Assembly: GCF_002115785.1 (NCBI RefSeq)
Contig: NZ_JFJY01000003.1
Coordinates: 186,001-250,000, forward strand
Source of the DNA: Thalassospira sp. MCCC 1A03138
GTDB taxonomy: Bacteria; Pseudomonadota; Alphaproteobacteria; Rhodospirillales; Thalassospiraceae
Direction: 5' to 3'
DNA: 64,000 nt
In this document: positions 60,163 through 64,000 of the stretch, one piece after another
Position numbering within the stretch: the first letter of the stretch is position 1
Layout of the letters: every line of letters begins with the position of its first letter
The notes under the pieces: model-generated
Database searches by the model: none
Seen by the model: only the letters and a program-made list of their open reading frames with translations
Told to the model about the DNA's origin: nothing
Translations under genes and position numbers: made by a program

Positions 60163-61443
60163 TCAGGCCGCGATCCGTGCGCGATATTCCTTGATCCGCC
60201 GTTCCATTTCGGGACGGAAGTGACGGATCAGACCCTGGATCGGCCATGCGGCTGCATCGCCAAGCGCACAAATGGTGTGGCCTTCGACCTGTTTGGTCAC
60301 ATCCCACAACAGATCAATTTCATCAAGCGTGGCCTGTCCCCGGACCATGCGCGCCATAATGCGCGCCATCCAGCCCGTACCTTCACGGCACGGCGTACAC
60401 TGGCCACAGCTTTCATGCTGATAGAATTCCGACAGACGCGCGATGGCGTAAACGATGTCAGTGGACTTATCCATCACGATCACCGCTGCCGTACCAAGGC
60501 CCGATCCCACTTCGCGCAGGGCATCGAAATCCATCAGCACATCGTCGCAAATGTCTTTGGTCATCAGCGGAACGGACGAACCGCCCGGAATAACCGCCAG
60601 AAGATTGTCCCAGCCGCCGCGAACCCCGCCACAATGCTTTTCGATCAGCTCACGCAGCGGAATGCTCATGGCTTCCTCGACCGTGCACGGCTTTTCGACG
60701 TGACCGGAAATTGCAAACAGCTTGGTACCGTGGTTGTTTTCACGGCCAAAACCGGTGAACCATGCACCGCCACGGCGCAGGATTTCCGGCACCACAGCAA
60801 TCGATTCGACATTGTTCACCGTCGTCGGGCAGCCATACAGACCGGCATTGGCCGGGAATGGCGGCTTCAGACGCGGCTGGCCTTTTTTGCCCTCAAGGCT
60901 TTCGATCAGCGCGGTTTCCTCGCCACAGATATACGCCCCTGCACCAAGATGCAGATAAAGGTCGTAATCCCAGCCCGAACCGCAGGCATTCTTGCCAAGC
61001 AACCCGGCTTCATAGGCTTCGTCGATTGCGCGCTGAAGGTTCGATGCCTCGTGATAAAACTCGCCGCGGATATAGATATATCCTGCATGGGCATTCATCG
61101 CGAAGCTGGCCAGAAGGCAGCCTTCAATCAGGGTGTGCGGATCATTGCGCATGATCTCGCGGTCTTTACAGGTGCCCGGCTCACCCTCGTCGGCATTGAC
61201 CACAAGATAGCTCGGACGACCATCGGATTCCTTGGGCATGAACGACCATTTCAGGCCGGTCGGGAAGCCAGCGCCCCCGCGACCACGCAGACCGGATGCC
61301 TTCATCTCGTTGATGATCCAGTCGCGCCCTTTTTCAATCAGGGCCTTGGTGCCGTCCCAGTTGCCACGTGCCTGTGCCGCTTTAAGACCGAAGTCCTGAA
61401 AACCGTACAGGTTGGTAAAGATACGATCCTTATCCTGCAGCAT
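60163..61443 (-). CDS. nuoF: NADH-quinone oxidoreductase subunit F (NADH- and FMN-binding)
   Basis: The 426-residue subunit takes electrons from [23 protein letters not shown] near residue 65 binds NADH, and [19 protein letters not shown] binds [19 protein letters not shown], plus the later cysteine in [14 protein letters not shown], binds cluster N3. The ATG at 61443 comes one base after the nuoE stop and gives the family start [14 protein letters not shown]. An earlier ATG at 61497 lies inside nuoE. Confidence 0.97.
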   Translation of the reverse strand: MLQDKDRIFTNLYGFQDFGLKAAQARGNWDGTKALIEKGRDWIINEMKASGLRGRGGAGFPTGLKWSFMPKESDGRPSYLVVNADEGEPGTCKDREIMRNDPHTLIEGCLLASFAMNAHAGYIYIRGEFYHEASNLQRAIDEAYEAGLLGKNACGSGWDYDLYLHLGAGAYICGEETALIESLEGKKGQPRLKPPFPANAGLYGCPTTVNNVESIAVVPEILRRGGAWFTGFGRENNHGTKLFAISGHVEKPCTVEEAMSIPLRELIEKHCGGVRGGWDNLLAVIPGGSSVPLMTKDICDDVLMDFDALREVGSGLGTAAVIVMDKSTDIVYAIARLSEFYQHESCGQCTPCREGTGWMARIMARMVRGQATLDEIDLLWDVTKQVEGHTICALGDAAAWPIQGLIRHFRPEMERRIKEYRARIAA

Positions 61444-61444
61444 C

Positions 61445-62107
61445 TCAGGCCTCCCCTTCGCTTGCATCAGCAGACTGATCGGCAGCGCCGCAGCCACAGA
61501 ATGCCTTCAGAACCTTGGGACCATCGATCGGCTCGCAGCCGCGACGACCGATCTGCGGACCGGCTTTCGGCTTTTCACCCTTTTTCAGGGCATCAAGAAT
61601 CGACTTGGTGCTATCGGCAGTCAGGTCTTCGTAATAATCGTCGTTAATCTGCATCATCGGTGCGTTAACGCACGCGCCAAGGCATTCAACCTCGATCAGG
61701 GTAAACTGGCCGTCTTCGGTGGTTTCACCGATTCCGATGCCCAGCTCCTTCTTGCAGGTATCGACAACATCGGCCGAACCGCGCAACCAGCAAGGCGTCG
61801 TGGTGCAGACCTGGATGAAATTCTTGCCCACCGGGGCAAGGTTATACATCGTATAGAACGTCGCCACCTCATAGACGCGAATGGCCGGCATTTCGAGCAT
61901 GTCGGCAATGTAATCCATTGCAACTGTCGGAACCCAGTTACCCTCGGTCTGACGCTGTGCCAGATCAAGCAGCGGCATGACCGCGCTCTGCTGGCGGCCT
62001 TCCGGATACTTGGCGATAATCTTTTTTGCCCGCTCCATGTTTTCCGGGGAAAACGCGAAGCTGACAGGCTGAAGCTCTCTCGGAGCTGGTCTTCTCAAAT
62101 GGCTCAT
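61445..62107 (-). CDS. nuoE: NADH-quinone oxidoreductase subunit E (2Fe-2S)
   Basis: The 220-residue thioredoxin-fold subunit binds cluster N1a. The cysteines lie in [11 protein letters not shown] and in [33 protein letters not shown] at the start is typical. The C-terminal 40 residues hold three more cysteines (GCEP and FCGCG), an extension seen in other alphaproteobacteria whose role is not known. The start overlaps the nuoD stop by four bases. Confidence 0.97.
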   Translation of the reverse strand: MSHLRRPAPRELQPVSFAFSPENMERAKKIIAKYPEGRQQSAVMPLLDLAQRQTEGNWVPTVAMDYIADMLEMPAIRVYEVATFYTMYNLAPVGKNFIQVCTTTPCWLRGSADVVDTCKKELGIGIGETTEDGQFTLIEVECLGACVNAPMMQINDDYYEDLTADSTKSILDALKKGEKPKAGPQIGRRGCEPIDGPKVLKAFCGCGAADQSADASEGEA

Positions 62108-63282
62108 CGGTCAATCTCACCGAACACGATATCAAGCGACCCGATATTGGCAACGACGTCGGCCAGCATGTGGCCCTTGGACATGAAGTCGATGCCCTGA
62201 AGGTGCGGGAATCCGGGTGCGCGAATTTTGCAGCGATACGGACGGTTCGAGCCATCCGAAATGAGATACACGCCAAACTCACCCTTCGGTGCCTCGACCG
62301 CGGCATAGCATTCGCCCGCCGGAACGTGGAACCCTTCGGTAAAGAGTTTGAAGTGATGGATCAGGGCTTCCATCGAGCGTTTCATTTCTGAACGCGACGG
62401 CGGCGCCACTTTGTTATTTTCAACGATAACAGCACCATCGGGCATTTCCTTGATGGCCTGCTTCATGATCTTGAGCGACTGGTTCATTTCTTCGAAACGC
62501 ACCAGGAAGCGATCATAGCAGTCGCCGTTCTTGCCTATCGGAATGTCGAAATCGAAATCTTCGTACGAGTCATAGGGCTGCGATTTACGCAGATCCCACG
62601 CCATGCCCGATGCGCGGATGTTCGGTCCGGTAAAGCCCCAGTCAAGGGCCTCCTCGGGCGAAACGATCCCGATATCAACAGTACGCTGTTTGAAGATACG
62701 GTTTCCGGTCAGGATGCGGTCGAAATCCTTGACGAATTTCGGGAACTGATCGCACCAGGCATCAATATCGGCCAGCAACCCGGCCGGAAGATCGGCAGCA
62801 ACGCCGCCCGGACGGAAATAGTTGGCATGAAGACGCGCACCGCACGCACGCTCATAGAATTCCATGAGCTTTTCACGTTCCTCGAAACCCCACAGCAGCG
62901 GGGTCATCGCACCAACGTCAAGCGCAAAGGCCGTCAGGTTCAGAAGATGGTTCAGGATACGACCCATTTCTGCATACAGGACGCGGATATACTGGGCGCG
63001 TTTCGGCACCTCGACACCCATCAGCTTCTCGATGGCCAGGCAGTAGGCATGTTCTTGGTTCATCGGCGCGACATAGTCGAGACGGTCGAAATACGGCGTC
63101 GCCTGAATATAGGTTTTATATTCGATCAGCTTTTCCGTACCGCGGTGCAGAAGACCGATATGCGGATCGGCGCGTTCGATAACCTCGCCGTCCATTTCAA
63201 GAACCAGACGCAGAACGCCGTGCGCCGCAGGATGCTGCGGGCCGAAGTTCATGGTCATGTTTTTGATTTTCTGTTCCGACAT
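62104..63282 (-). CDS. nuoD: NADH-quinone oxidoreductase subunit D
   Basis: The 392-residue subunit lines the quinone site with NuoB. It begins with [21 protein letters not shown], including the quinone-site histidine loop [27 protein letters not shown] and, at the end, DIVFGEIDR are conserved. NuoC and NuoD are separate genes here, unlike the fused NuoCD of enterobacteria. Its start overlaps the nuoC stop by one base. Confidence 0.98.
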   Translation of the reverse strand: MSEQKIKNMTMNFGPQHPAAHGVLRLVLEMDGEVIERADPHIGLLHRGTEKLIEYKTYIQATPYFDRLDYVAPMNQEHAYCLAIEKLMGVEVPKRAQYIRVLYAEMGRILNHLLNLTAFALDVGAMTPLLWGFEEREKLMEFYERACGARLHANYFRPGGVAADLPAGLLADIDAWCDQFPKFVKDFDRILTGNRIFKQRTVDIGIVSPEEALDWGFTGPNIRASGMAWDLRKSQPYDSYEDFDFDIPIGKNGDCYDRFLVRFEEMNQSLKIMKQAIKEMPDGAVIVENNKVAPPSRSEMKRSMEALIHHFKLFTEGFHVPAGECYAAVEAPKGEFGVYLISDGSNRPYRCKIRAPGFPHLQGIDFMSKGHMLADVVANIGSLDIVFGEIDR

Positions 63283-63911
63283 CAGGCCTTGCCCTCCGCC
63301 TTTTCATCGCCGGGGAGAACATGCTGGATGCCTTCCCATGGGCTTTCGAAATCGAAGTTACGGAAATCCTGAACCAGTTTCACCGGCTCGTATACAACGC
63401 GCTTCTTCTCGTCGTCATAGCGAACCTCGACATAACCGGTCAGCGGGAAATCCTTGCGAAGCGGATGACCTTCAAAACCGTAATCCGTCAGGATACGGCG
63501 CGGGTCCGGGTGATTATCAAAGAAGATGCCGAACAGATCCCACGTTTCGCGCTCGAACCAGTTGGCGGCGCTGTAAACGGAAACGGCACTTGGCACCGGG
63601 GTATCTTCGTCGGTGCTGATCTTGACGCGCACACGCAGGTTATGCTTGAGCGACAGCAGGTGATACACGACGTCGAAACGCTCGGCGCGTTCAGGATAAT
63701 CAACCCCGCAAATGTCAACAAGCTGCTTGAACAGACAGCCCGCATCATCGCGAAGGAATGTCAGAACTTTAAGAATAGCATCGCGTTTGACCGCAATGGT
63801 CAGCTCGCCATAACGGTACTGGGTTTCCAGAACCTTGTCGGCAAACTGGGACACCACTAGATCTTTAAGATCTTTCAGCGCGGCGCTGTTATCGCTGAGC
63901 ACTTCGCTCAT
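63282..63911 (-). CDS. nuoC: NADH-quinone oxidoreductase subunit C
   Basis: The 209-residue peripheral subunit has the 30-kDa signature [20 protein letters not shown] followed by [20 protein letters not shown]. The N-terminus is short and the Lys/Glu-rich tail after [13 protein letters not shown] is typical of the class. It lies 18 bases after nuoB. Confidence 0.97.
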   Translation of the reverse strand: MSEVLSDNSAALKDLKDLVVSQFADKVLETQYRYGELTIAVKRDAILKVLTFLRDDAGCLFKQLVDICGVDYPERAERFDVVYHLLSLKHNLRVRVKISTDEDTPVPSAVSVYSAANWFERETWDLFGIFFDNHPDPRRILTDYGFEGHPLRKDFPLTGYVEVRYDDEKKRVVYEPVKLVQDFRNFDFESPWEGIQHVLPGDEKAEGKA

Positions 63912-63929
63912 GCAAGCCCCCTATAAGGA

Positions 63930-64000
63930 TCAGCGTGTCAGGACACCGGTACGGCGGATTTTCTTTTGCAACTGCATCACGCCGTAAATCAGCGCTTCGG
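63930..64000 (-). CDS. nuoB: NADH-quinone oxidoreductase subunit B (C-terminal end only)
   Basis: Only the last 22 codons and the stop (63930-63932) are in the window. They read AEALIYGVMQLQKKIRR-like sequence (EALIYGVMQLQKKIRRTG then VLTR), which is the conserved NuoB C-terminus. NuoB carries cluster N2. The position directly before nuoC confirms the call, and nuoA should lie just beyond the right edge. Confidence 0.9.
   Translation of the reverse strand, partial: EALIYGVMQLQKKIRRTGVLTR

Overview
The window is a gene-dense chromosomal segment of an alphaproteobacterium, and Thalassospira or a close relative in the Rhodospirillales is my best guess. Support comes from gene content and order: a pyruvate dehydrogenase E1-beta with a fused lipoyl domain, a short prolyl-tRNA synthetase, a full nuo operon followed by birA-coaX-rnj-mce, LpxI in place of LpxH, and a GAAC-N7-GAAC LexA box in front of lexA. 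The species guess is inference; the class assignment is firm. I see no insertion sequence, prophage, CRISPR array, tRNA, rRNA, integron or toxin/antitoxin, and base and codon use look even throughout.

Layout. Positions 1-8820 (minus strand) carry central metabolism and envelope genes: pdhB (cut by the left edge), pdhA, an FtsB-like division protein, eno, kdsA, pyrG, secG and tpiA. Positions 9148-23046 are mostly plus strand: a PpiD/SurA-type periplasmic foldase, trpE, then (after a convergent divergent-polysaccharide-deacetylase gene) trpG-trpD-trpC-moaC, autoregulated lexA, convergent comEC, gltX and gltA. Positions 23122-36001 (minus) hold gloA and the long envelope cluster transcribed pyrH-frr-uppS-cdsA-dxr-rseP-bamA-skp-lpxD-fabZ-lpxA-lpxI-lpxB. 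It supplies isoprenoid carrier, phospholipid precursor, outer-membrane assembly and lipid A functions with overlapping or near-overlapping genes. rpsB and tsf lie immediately upstream (36168-37959). Positions 38194-45164 (minus) contain dnaE, lolD, lolC and proS. Positions 45341-50473 hold a small secreted protein of unknown function, a structured non-coding region that folds like 6S RNA, a DUF1467 membrane protein, mce, rnj, coaX and birA. Positions 50476-64000 are the complex I operon read nuoB-C-D-E-F-G-H-I-J-K-L-M-N, with nuoB cut by the right edge.

Almost everything is well-known housekeeping biology. I did not find a convincing previously undescribed system. The places that best repay a second look are the structured intergenic region at 45998-46218 (candidate 6S RNA plus an orphan plus-strand terminator), the repeated TCACAAA boxes upstream of pdhA, the structured leader of rpsB, the lexA operator, and the uncharacterised secreted protein at 45341-45901.
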